A DNA stretch of 14,137 nucleotides, taken from assembly GCA_031254635.1 (NCBI GenBank), contig JAIRUB010000147.1:1-14137 (forward strand), in the 5' to 3' direction. The position numbers and the translations under genes were made by a program. This stretch comes from Prevotellaceae bacterium (lineage in GTDB: Bacteria; Bacteroidota; Bacteroidia; Bacteroidales; UBA932). The notes under the pieces are model-generated. The model saw only the letters and a list, made by a program, of their open reading frames with translations, did not search any database and was not told where the DNA came from. This document shows, piece after piece, positions 7,441 through 14,137 of this stretch; position 1 is the stretch's first letter; the number at the start of each line of letters is the position of its first letter.

Positions 7441-9456
7441 TTGAAACGCTTACGCCAAAATCATTATATCCTTTTTTTATACCGCTTATTGATGGTATTG
7501 TCGCTATTCAGCATTTGCCGTGTCATTTTCTACCTTGTTAATAAAGATTTTTATCCTGATATGAGCTTTGCACATTACTTGCGCATAGCCGGCGGCGGAC
7601 TGCAATTTGACATCACGGCAATGATTTACACCAACCTGCTCTTTATTGTTGTTTCATTGCTGCCCTTTCGTTTCATATACAAAAAGGCAGTGCAATTATC
7701 ATTGAAAATTATTTTCGTAGCCACCAACAGCCTTGCCTTTGCCGCCAATATTGCCGACATGGCCTATTTTCGCTTCACTATGCGCCGTATGACTTTCTCG
7801 TTCTTTAAAGAATTTAGCAACGATAATAATATAGGCGATGTTCTTTGGGCCTCAATTGCCGGTTATTGGTATCTATGGCTGCTGTGGATTGCGGTTATTG
7901 CTGTATTATGGTTTTGCTACGGCCAATTACGAATTACGAATTACGAATTACGAATTTGTAATGATTCAAAATTCAAAATTCAAAATTCAAAATTTATCAC
8001 TCTACCTCCAGCTCTCAATTTTCAATTTTCAATTTTTAACTCTCAATTACTTTACTACGCCGTCCACACCCTCATCCTTGCCGTGGGCGTACTGCTTTGC
8101 GTGGCCGGGGCGCGCGGAGGTTTCCATACCAGCACTCGCCCCATTACCCTGAGCAATGCTGCAAAATATGTAACACACCAAAACGAAACAGCTATTGTGT
8201 TGAATACCCCTTTCAGCATTTACCGTACAATAAGCCGTAAGGATTTTAAGCCCTTACATTGTTTTGATGAGAAAACATTAGCTACAATTTATACCCCTGT
8301 GCATATTCCTGAACCAACAGAAGCTTTCAGAACCGACAATGTGGTAGTGTTTATAGTGGAAAGTTTGGCGCGTTTTCATATAGGGGCAATGAACAGCGAG
8401 CTGCCGGAATTAGTAAGCTATACGCCCTTCCTCGACTCGTTGATACAACACAGCCATGCCTTTTGCAATGCCTTTGCCAACGGTAATAAATCTATCGATG
8501 CCATTCCGTCTGTACTGGGCAGCATTCCCACCTTGGAACAGCCATACGTACTCACCCCTTATGCGCTGAATGATGTTACCGGCCTTGGCTTCATACTACG
8601 CGACAAAGGGTATTATACCGCCTTTTTCCACGGAGCGCAAAATAACTCTATGGGATTTTCGGCCATTGTCAGGGCGCTCGGATTTGAACATTATTATGGA
8701 CGAACAGAATATAATAATGATAAGGATTATGACGGTATCTGGGGGATATGGGACGAGCCTTTCCTGCAATTTTACGCCCAACAACTCAACAGCTTCCCAC
8801 AGCCCTTTGCTGCTGCGGTGTTCACTATTTCTTCGCACCACCCTTTTAAAGTTCCTGAGCAGCATAAAGGTGAATTTCTCAAAGGCGCCATGCTTAACAA
8901 CGAGTGTGTAGGCTATACCGACTACGCTCTGCGCCGTTTCTTCGAAACAGCCTCACAAATGCCCTGGTTCAAAAATACACTCTTTGTATTTACAGCCGAT
9001 CATTCGAGTTGGTGCAGTTATAATAAAGCCTATCAAAATTCACTAAACCAGATGGCTGTACCTGTTATTTACTATCGTCCGGGAATGGAACAAACTATTA
9101 TGGATAGCAGTATTACCCAGCAAATCGACATTTTGCCCACTATTTTGGGATACCTGAACTACGACCTACCTTATATAGCTTTCGGAAGAGATAAAACCAA
9201 GGGCGGGCAAGCCTTCGTATTTAATTATAGCAACGGCTACCAATTATTGTATGACGGCTATCTGCTCCTGTTCAATGGCGAAAAAACCACCGGCTTCTAT
9301 CGTTGGAACAACAGAGGCTTTGATGACTTAGGCGAAAATTTATGCAACCAATTACCCGAACAGCAAGAAAAAAGCGAGCAATTGCTGAAAGCCTTACTGC
9401 AACAGTACGTCAATAGAATGGTGGAAAATAAATTAACAATTAACAATGAACAATGA
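7441..9456 (+). CDS. LTA-synthase-like membrane sulfatase / phosphoglycerol or phosphoethanolamine transferase
   Basis: The 671-residue protein has five predicted membrane segments (about 11-32, 58-76, 87-108, 142-160, 204-224) and then a periplasmic alkaline-phosphatase/sulfatase-fold domain. Family metal and catalytic positions are visible: Glu307 in VVVFIVESLAR, the nucleophile position as Ser351 in GNKSIDAIPSVLGSIP (Thr in Gram-positive LtaS), the SSHHPF block (His466/His467), and Asp520-His521 in FTADHSSW. Related enzymes move phosphoglycerol or phosphoethanolamine from lipids to envelope glycans or lipid A; the substrate cannot be read here, and true lipoteichoic acid is not expected in this phylum. 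The start is TTG 7441, chosen because it gives a basic N-terminus before the first membrane segment; ATG 7492 would cut that segment. It lies 11 bases after the AraC gene. Residues 162-203 are repeat-derived and the last eight codons also come from a repeat array. Confidence 0.82.
   Translation: MKRLRQNHYILFLYRLLMVLSLFSICRVIFYLVNKDFYPDMSFAHYLRIAGGGLQFDITAMIYTNLLFIVVSLLPFRFIYKKAVQLSLKIIFVATNSLAFAANIADMAYFRFTMRRMTFSFFKEFSNDNNIGDVLWASIAGYWYLWLLWIAVIAVLWFCYGQLRITNYELRICNDSKFKIQNSKFITLPPALNFQFSIFNSQLLYYAVHTLILAVGVLLCVAGARGGFHTSTRPITLSNAAKYVTHQNETAIVLNTPFSIYRTISRKDFKPLHCFDEKTLATIYTPVHIPEPTEAFRTDNVVVFIVESLARFHIGAMNSELPELVSYTPFLDSLIQHSHAFCNAFANGNKSIDAIPSVLGSIPTLEQPYVLTPYALNDVTGLGFILRDKGYYTAFFHGAQNNSMGFSAIVRALGFEHYYGRTEYNNDKDYDGIWGIWDEPFLQFYAQQLNSFPQPFAAAVFTISSHHPFKVPEQHKGEFLKGAMLNNECVGYTDYALRRFFETASQMPWFKNTLFVFTADHSSWCSYNKAYQNSLNQMAVPVIYYRPGMEQTIMDSSITQQIDILPTILGYLNYDLPYIAFGRDKTKGGQAFVFNYSNGYQLLYDGYLLLFNGEKTTGFYRWNNRGFDDLGENLCNQLPEQQEKSEQLLKALLQQYVNRMVENKLTINNEQ
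7925..8048 (+). repeat. Heptanucleotide tandem repeats inserted in-frame in the sulfatase gene
   Basis: Three blocks all have a 7-bp period: AATTACG four times (7925-7952), ATTCAAA four times (7964-7991), and CAATTTT three times (8016-8036), with CTCTCAATT at both 8012-8020 and 8040-8048. Rotated, or read on the other strand, they belong to one pattern, AATTNNN (AATTACG, AATTCAA, AATTGAA). The block encodes about 42 residues (162-203) rich in N, Q, F, K and I, located in the loop between membrane segments 4 and 5, with no stop in the used frame. Confidence 0.8.
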
Positions 9457-9498
9457 AAATGGTAAAGGGTGAAGGGTGAAGGGTACAAGGTGAAGGGT
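9431..9498 (+). repeat. Second heptanucleotide array at the 3' end of the sulfatase gene
   Basis: AATTAAC, AATTAAC, AATGAAC and AATGAAA follow in register from 9431 to 9458, then a second series of GAAGGGT-type heptamers (AAAGGGT, GAAGGGT, GAAGGGT, ACAAGGT, GAAGGGT; 9464-9498). The first series supplies the last codons (KLTINNEQ) and the TGA stop at 9454-9456. The array ends 18 bases before the cutA start. The AATTAAC unit fits the AATTNNN pattern of the arrays inside the same gene. Confidence 0.75.
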
Positions 9499-9516
9499 AT
9501 TATGAATTAAAAAACT

Positions 9517-9852
9517 ATGGCAAATAACAATTACTGCATCATACTAACAACTTTCGCAAAATTGGAAGAGGCAAAGCCGTTAATCGATAATTTGTTAAGC
9601 AAACAATTAGCTGCTTGTGTGCAATGTTTCCCAATCCAAAGCCACTACACTTGGAAGGGTAAGGTTGAGCATAATGACGAGGTGGTGCTGTTCATTAAAA
9701 CTGCAAGCAGCAGGTATCAGGAAGTAGAAAAAGAAATCAAAGACTATCACCCTTATGAAACTCCGGAGATAGTCCAAATACCCATTACTAACGGCTCGCA
9801 AGAGTACTTAAGCTGGATAAGCGATAATGTGGGGTTAAATAAAAATAGATAA
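9517..9852 (+). CDS. cutA: CutA-type divalent cation tolerance protein
   Basis: The 111-residue protein matches the CutA1 family in length and sequence order: an N-terminal strand CIILTTFAKLEEAKPLID, the conserved LAACVQCFPIQSHYTWKGKVE, the EVVLFIKT strand, and the HPYETPEIVQIPI segment followed by SQEYLSWI. CutA proteins are small ferredoxin-like-fold trimers in the cytoplasm, linked historically to copper/divalent-metal tolerance, though their biochemical role remains unclear. The start at ATG 9517 follows an A-rich stretch, normal for this phylum. It is just downstream of a heptamer repeat array and 20 bases upstream of the degraded transporter gene. No own promoter was recognised. The family call is firm. 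Confidence 0.93.
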   Translation: MANNNYCIILTTFAKLEEAKPLIDNLLSKQLAACVQCFPIQSHYTWKGKVEHNDEVVLFIKTASSRYQEVEKEIKDYHPYETPEIVQIPITNGSQEYLSWISDNVGLNKNR

Positions 9853-9872
9853 TCATATAGAATAAAATATTG

Positions 9873-11206
9873 ATGAAACAGAAAAAAGGATTTTTTTATA
9901 GGGCTTCATCGCATTCTTCTCGATATGGTGAACAATTATACTGGTTTTGCACCGCTCGGTATTGTAATGGTAGCCCTATTGGGAATTGGCGTAGCTGAAT
10001 CCAGCGGATTAATAAAAGCTGCCATTAACTCTATGTTAGTAAAAACTCCGGCAAAGTTCATCACATTTATGGTAATCTTTACAGGAGTTATTTCCAACGT
10101 GGCATCCGATTTGGGATACATACTGATTATTCCGTTGGCCGGCGTTATTTTCCACGCCTTAGGCCGCAACCCCCTTGTCGGGATGTCGGCAGCATTTGCG
10201 GGCGTGAGTGGCGGTTTCAGCGCCAACATATTTATTGGCACCATCGACCCTCTGTTGGCAGGGCTTTCGACTGAAGCAGCACATATTATCGACCCCAATT
10301 ATTATGTGGCGCCCACGGCAAACTACTACTTCATGGCAGTTTCGGCTCTTCTTATTGCTGTAATAGGTACGGTAGTAACCGTAAGATGGACAGAGCCTCG
10401 CATAGGAAAATATACCGGCGATGTGGAGCGGGAAGAAATTGTTCAGCCTACCGCCTTAGAAAAAAAAGGATTGAGAAGAGCCGGATTTGTTTTCTTAGGA
10501 TGGTTTGTTCTTTTTGCAATAGGGCTAATTCCCGAAAACGGCATTTTGCGCGGAAGCGACGGCTCTATTCTTCTATCACCTATCATCAAAGGGTTTATTG
10601 CTATACTGTTTCTAATGGCAGCATCTGCCGGAGCTGTGTATGGTTATACGGTGGGCAGATTTAAAAAGGGCGGTGATCTTATCAACGGAATGAGCGATAA
10701 TTTTAAAACCCTTGTAGCTTTTCTTGTTTTGGTATTTTTCGCAGCACAATTTGTGGCTTGGTTTCGCTGGAGCAACTTGGAATTGTTGCTTGCCAAACGG
10801 AGCGAACGCACTGCAAAACGCCGATATTGGTTTGATACCCTTGGTTATTATTTTTGTTACTGCCTTTACGAATTTTCTCATGGGTAGCGCCTCGGCAAAA
10901 TGGGCTATTATGGGCCCTGTATTCATTCCCATCTTCATGCTTTTGGGATATTCGCCCGAACTTTCGCAAGCGGTATTCCGTATAGGCGACAGTGTTACCA
11001 ATGTGATTTCGCCCATGATGAGTTTCTTCGCCTTGATTATTGTTTATTATCAAAAGTATGACAAGAAAGCCGGTATCGGAACGCTTATAGCCACCATGCT
11101 ACCTTTCACCATTACCTTTTTCTTGATTTGGACAGCATTACTTATAGTTTGGATTTTGCTCGGACTGCCCTTAGGTCCCGGTGTCTCGTTGTATTATGGT
11201 GGTTAG
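9873..11206 (+). pseudogene. AbgT-family transporter pseudogene (N-terminal deletion plus frameshift)
   Basis: Two frames together encode most of an AbgT-family (p-aminobenzoyl-glutamate transporter type) membrane protein. A normal-looking start, MKQKKGFF at 9873, runs out of frame at about 9898, where the sequence jumps to GLHRILLDMVNNYTGFAPLG (9901 on), a segment normally around residue 100. About 85-95 residues, including the first membrane segment, seem deleted. The body continues well (GIGVAESSGLI, SDLGYILIIPLAG, AAQFVAWF-WSNL) until about 10795, where the frame breaks. One base too many in AAA (10795-10797) explains it, and the next frame continues as NGANALQNADIGLIP, GSASAKWAIMGPVF, GYSPELSQAVFRIGDSVTN and LLGLPLGPGVSLYY to the stop at 11204-11206. 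Each lesion alone could be an assembly error; together they point to a decayed gene. An ATG at 9925 could still make a truncated protein ending at 10887. Confidence 0.85.
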
Positions 11207-11416
11207 GCAGATTGCGAGGAATGTATTTCTTGCCCTTTCGTGCGAGTACACGCTATAACATCTAACCACATTCTTCTTCGCGCGATATTCCATCGCATAC
11301 GCTCTGCTACTAAGGTTGTTTTGTTTGGAACAACAAGGAGAAAATAAAGTTTTTTAATAACTACTCTTAACTACTTTCTACTTTTTTACCCATTACCGAA
11401 AACAAATCGTTTCACG

Positions 11417-12130
11417 CTATTTCATGTTGTGATAAACGTTCTGCACGTCGTCGTCCTCTTCAAATCGTTCAATCAATTTTTCAAGTTCGGCCTTTTGTTC
11501 GGGATTTAATTCTTTTAATTCGGTAGTAGGAATACGTTCGAAACCGCCGCTCAGTAGTTCCAAACCTTGTTCTTCAATATATTTCTGAATAGCGCCGTAG
11601 GATTCAAATGTACCGTAAATCATCACCTCGTCACCGTCGGCAAAAATTTCGTCGCCACCGAAGTCGATAAGTCCTAATTCCATACTTTCAAGGTCCATGC
11701 CCTCTTTGGCCTTCACCTTAAATACGCATTTACGTTCGAACATAAATTCCACGCTTCCGGAAGTACCCAATGAGCCGCCGAATTTATTGAAATAACTGCG
11801 GATATTGGCCACCGTGCGCATAGTGTTATCGGTAGCTGTTTCGACTATGAATGCTATACCATAAGGGCCATAACCCTCATACACCACTTCCTTATACTCG
11901 CTATGGTCTTTTTCAACCGCCCGTTTAATGGCACGCTCAATATTATCCTTGGGCATGTTTTCGGCTCTGGCCATTTGAATAATTGCCCGCAGGTGGGGAT
12001 TATTCTCAGGGTCGATGCCGCCGGACTTGGCTGCTATGGTCAACTCTTTTCCTATACGTGTAAACACGCGGGACATATTACCCCAGCGTTTCATTTTACG
12101 TTCTTTACGGTATTCAAAAGCACGTCCCAT
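11417..12130 (-). CDS. YebC/PmpR (DUF28) family protein
   Basis: The 237-residue protein has the family's length and landmarks: the basic N-terminus with KRWGNMSRVFTRIGKEL, a helical domain with NPHLRAIIQMARAENMPKDNIERAIKRA, the YEGYGPYGIAFIVE strand, and the GSLGTSGSVEFMFERK segment, ending in an acidic tail (FEEDDDVQNVYHNMK). YebC proteins were annotated as transcriptional regulators (PmpR); newer work on some family members points to a ribosome-associated role in translating difficult proline-rich stretches. Which applies here cannot be told from sequence. The gene follows the TPR gene on the same strand after 17 bases and is probably cotranscribed with it. No clear intrinsic terminator was found downstream, where 11207-11416 separates it from the convergent transporter pseudogene. 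Confidence 0.93.
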   Translation of the reverse strand: MGRAFEYRKERKMKRWGNMSRVFTRIGKELTIAAKSGGIDPENNPHLRAIIQMARAENMPKDNIERAIKRAVEKDHSEYKEVVYEGYGPYGIAFIVETATDNTMRTVANIRSYFNKFGGSLGTSGSVEFMFERKCVFKVKAKEGMDLESMELGLIDFGGDEIFADGDEVMIYGTFESYGAIQKYIEEQGLELLSGGFERIPTTELKELNPEQKAELEKLIERFEEDDDVQNVYHNMK

Positions 12131-12147
12131 AATGCAGGGTTTTAATG

Positions 12148-12816
12148 TTATTCCATAGCTGCTACCTCGCCGATATATTTATCTATATCACGGGCTTCCA
12201 CTGTTTGAGGACAATCATTTTTGATGCGTTGGTACATCTTCAAAGCTTCTTCAGGCTTGTCCATGGCCTTGTAAGTAAGCCCTGCCTTCAACAAATAGCC
12301 TGCCGCATAAGTATTATCACGATAATCAGCAGCTTTCAGAAAATAATTTACTGCTTCGGGATAGTTATTCAGATTAACATAAGCATCGCCAATACAAGCT
12401 AATGCGCGAGCCGTAGTAATCTCATCCCCTACTTTGTACTTTTTCAGGTTATCAATGGCCTGCTCATATTGTCCTAAGCGCAATTGGCAAACACCGGCAT
12501 AAAAATACACCATTTTACCGGCCTTACTACCATAGTCATCTATAATCTGCAAGAACCCTAAGTTATTACCATCGCCATTCAAGGCCAAAGCTAAAGAATC
12601 CATACGGAAGTATTGCTCTGCCACAAACATCTGGCTACGAGCTTCTTCTTGTTGAGCCTCATAATAAAATTTAGTATAACCGAAATAAATCAGCACTACG
12701 GCCAATATACCGACAACAATATAAATAAGTACATTTTTATACTTTATAAAAAAATGTTCTGCAGATGAAAGTACCTGTCCTACTGCTTCTCCGGTGTCGT
12801 GAGCTTGTTTTGCCAT
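12148..12816 (-). CDS. Membrane-anchored tetratricopeptide-repeat protein (YfgM-like)
   Basis: The 222-residue protein has a short cytoplasmic N-terminus, one membrane segment (about residues 29-46, VLIYIVVGILAVVLIYF) and a helical TPR domain. Repeat-like units are KMVYFYAGVCQLRLGQYEQAIDNLKKY, ARALACIGDAYVNLNNYPEAVNYFLKA and AGYLLKAGLTYKAMDKPEEALKMYQRI, which show the W/Y-L-G-Y-A-P pattern of TPRs. The layout resembles YfgM-type proteins that present TPRs in the periplasm, where they contact secretion or chaperone factors; this likeness is structural, not proof of orthology. The start at ATG 12816 is 98 bases from the divergent recF and has a -7 element upstream. It is the first gene of a two-gene unit with the YebC gene. 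Confidence 0.82.
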   Translation of the reverse strand: MAKQAHDTGEAVGQVLSSAEHFFIKYKNVLIYIVVGILAVVLIYFGYTKFYYEAQQEEARSQMFVAEQYFRMDSLALALNGDGNNLGFLQIIDDYGSKAGKMVYFYAGVCQLRLGQYEQAIDNLKKYKVGDEITTARALACIGDAYVNLNNYPEAVNYFLKAADYRDNTYAAGYLLKAGLTYKAMDKPEEALKMYQRIKNDCPQTVEARDIDKYIGEVAAME

Positions 12817-12844
12817 AAGATGTAATAATTATAATTTTGGGGCA

Positions 12845-12852
12845 CAAATGTA
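12845..12852 (-). promoter_or_regulatory. -7 element for the TPR-yebC transcription unit
   Basis: On the minus strand this reads TACATTTG, an exact TAnnTTTG match, 28 bases from the ATG at 12816. A weak T-rich -33 candidate lies about 19 bases upstream (12871-12875). Confidence 0.55.
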
Positions 12853-12902
12853 CTAATTTTTTGTGAAATACGAAAAAATTTTCCACAAAGCTACCAAAAT
12901 AT

Positions 12903-12910
12903 TATCTTTG
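12903..12910 (+). promoter_or_regulatory. -7 element for recF, leaderless arrangement
   Basis: TATCTTTG is an exact TAnnTTTG match and ends only four bases before the recF ATG at 12915. Since transcription starts a few bases after this element in Bacteroidetes, the mRNA would begin at or next to the start codon. The -33 candidate (TTTTCC, 12879-12884) is weak. Confidence 0.6.
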
Positions 12911-12914
12911 TACC

Positions 12915-14009
12915 ATGCTTTTGAAACAAATTTCCATAATTAATTTTAAGAATATTGCTTCGGCCTCGCTTCATTTCTCACCGAATATCAATTGTATAGT
13001 AGGCAATAACGGCGAAGGCAAAACCAACCTCTTAGATGCCGTTTATTACCTATCCATGACCAAAAGCTATTTTGGTGGCAGCGATTTGTTCAATATCCGT
13101 CATGGCGAACAGTATTTTACGTTGCAAGGGCTATTTTCACATGAGGATGAAGAACAGCAAATCAATTGCGGAGTTAAACGCGACGAGGGCAAGGTTTTTA
13201 AACGTAATAGCAAGATTTACAGTCGCTTATCAGACCATGTAGGGCTATTCCCATTGGTAATGATTTCTCCTACCGACAATGCGCTGATTAACGAATCGGG
13301 CGAAGAGCGTCGCAAGTATTTGAACAGTGTTTTGGCACAGTCCGAAAAAGAGTACCTGAATGTGTTGTTGCGTTATAATCACATTCTGTTACAGCGCAAT
13401 AAACTGCTTAAAACCCCTTTTGACAGCAATACGGCCGACTTGCTATCCACAATTGATGAACAACTTGTTATTGCCGGAAAACAGATATATCACTTTCGCA
13501 AACAATTAATTATCGAGTTACAACCCCATTTTGCCAAAGCCTATAACACCCTGTCTGAACATAAAGAGGAGGTAAGTTTAGCATATCGTTCCGAACTTAC
13601 TCACGAGGATTTTGCCGTATTACTCGAACAAAATCGTGAGCGCGACCGTGCTTTTCAGCATACCACCACCGGCATTCACCGTGACGAGCTTGCCATGCAA
13701 ATTGATGATTATCCCTTGCGGCGCATAGGATCGCAGGGACAACAAAAAACCTTTCTACTAGCATTGAAGTTGGCACAGTTCGAGTTGCTCCGTCGTCAAA
13801 AAGGCTTCTGCCCTCTCTTACTACTCGACGATATTTTCGATAAGTTAGATGCCGGACGGGTACATCAATTATTAAGTATGGTAGCCCAAGCCGCTTTCGG
13901 GCAAATATTCATCACCGACAGTAACAAGGTGCGCGTCGATGGCATAGTACAGCAGTTGACTAAGGATTATACGATTTTCACGGCGGAACTAGGGCAGTTT
14001 GAGAGCTGA
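12915..14009 (+). CDS. recF: DNA replication and repair protein RecF
   Basis: The 364-residue protein is full length for RecF. Walker A is GNNGEGKT (residues 30-37) after the typical opening ISIINFKNIASASLHF. The ABC-type signature is IGSQGQQKT (271-279), and Walker B is LLLLDDIFDKLD with Asp305-Asp306 followed by the D-loop. The GIHRDEL segment before the signature is also a RecF hallmark. RecF is an SMC-like ATPase that, with RecO and RecR, loads RecA at single-strand gaps during recombination repair. It is transcribed divergently from the TPR gene and seems to be read from a leaderless mRNA. In related genomes recF is often next to a DUF721 gene; none is visible in the 128 bases that remain. 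Confidence 0.96.
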   Translation: MLLKQISIINFKNIASASLHFSPNINCIVGNNGEGKTNLLDAVYYLSMTKSYFGGSDLFNIRHGEQYFTLQGLFSHEDEEQQINCGVKRDEGKVFKRNSKIYSRLSDHVGLFPLVMISPTDNALINESGEERRKYLNSVLAQSEKEYLNVLLRYNHILLQRNKLLKTPFDSNTADLLSTIDEQLVIAGKQIYHFRKQLIIELQPHFAKAYNTLSEHKEEVSLAYRSELTHEDFAVLLEQNRERDRAFQHTTTGIHRDELAMQIDDYPLRRIGSQGQQKTFLLALKLAQFELLRRQKGFCPLLLLDDIFDKLDAGRVHQLLSMVAQAAFGQIFITDSNKVRVDGIVQQLTKDYTIFTAELGQFES

Positions 14010-14137
14010 GAATTCAGCAGTCCAATCGGGACTAATAGAATGTCATGTCCTGAAATATGTTGACCTTTTTTCGTGTTAATAATTATTTTTTATTCTCTTT
14101 TTTTCTATCGAAAAAATGCGTTTTTTTAGGCATATAC
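14010..14137. other. Unassigned AT-rich sequence after recF
   Basis: I see no supportable gene here. An ATG at 14116 begins a frame that runs off the window after seven codons and cannot be judged. The stretch around 14039-14070 (TGTCATGTCCTGAAAT, then ATGTTGACC) reminds me of an insertion-element terminus, but without a transposase or a second end this is only a suspicion. Confidence 0.25.

Noticed and set aside
8596..8865. Antisense frame inside the sulfatase gene
   Set aside because: It mirrors the codon pattern of the conserved sulfatase domain, and its protein has no recognisable motif.
11280..11345. Hairpin GTTGTT/AACAAC (about 11314-11333) and GCGAT/ATCGC as terminators for the convergent genes
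   Set aside because: Stems of five or six pairs with no adjoining T-run on either strand; too weak to call.
11361..11380. Short 10-bp tandem-like motif CTACTCTTAA / CTACTTTCTA
   Set aside because: Only two imperfect units in T-rich DNA; not distinguishable from chance.
1..14137. CRISPR array, tRNA or rRNA gene
   Set aside because: No regularly spaced long repeats with unique spacers and no tRNA- or rRNA-like sequence were seen; the 42-bp spaced repeats number only three and lie in a promoter region.

Overview
The window looks like a chromosomal segment of a Bacteroidales bacterium (phylum Bacteroidota). The evidence is a fimbrillin / DUF5119 / DUF3575 fimbrial gene cluster of lipoproteins, Bacteroidetes-type promoters (TAnnTTTG -7 element), near absence of Shine-Dalgarno sequences, and the TPR protein / RecF neighbourhood. 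The genus cannot be fixed from this sequence.

Region 1 (1-5297, minus strand) is a fimbrial operon read from 5297 down to the left edge. Its order is an OmpA-like/DUF3575 outer-membrane protein, a DUF5119 lipoprotein, a fimbrillin-family lipoprotein that is probably a shaft or major subunit, and a longer second fimbrillin-family lipoprotein cut by the window edge. A perfect 9-bp hairpin lies in the 200-base gap between the two fimbrillin genes.

Region 2 (5298-5649) is a very AT-rich divergent control region. On the minus strand it has a -7-like element for the fimbrial operon, a 13-bp perfect inverted repeat in the presumed leader, and three direct repeats spaced 42-43 bp apart just upstream of the promoter. 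I infer a phased activator-binding array.

Region 3 (5650-9456, plus strand) holds two overlapping AraC-type regulators followed closely by an LTA-synthase-like membrane sulfatase/phosphotransferase. That gene carries an in-frame block of 7-bp tandem repeats in a loop between membrane segments, and a related 7-bp array supplies its last codons and stop.

Region 4 (9517-11206, plus strand) has an intact cutA followed by an AbgT-family transporter pseudogene with an N-terminal deletion and a frameshift. The 210 bases at 11207-11416 hold only weak short hairpins and a T-rich stretch, with no convincing gene or terminator.

Region 5 (11417-14009) is housekeeping. A membrane-anchored TPR protein and a YebC-family protein form a minus-strand pair, divergent from recF. 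Both sides of the 98-base gap carry -7 elements, and recF appears to be leaderless. The last 128 bases hold no identifiable gene.
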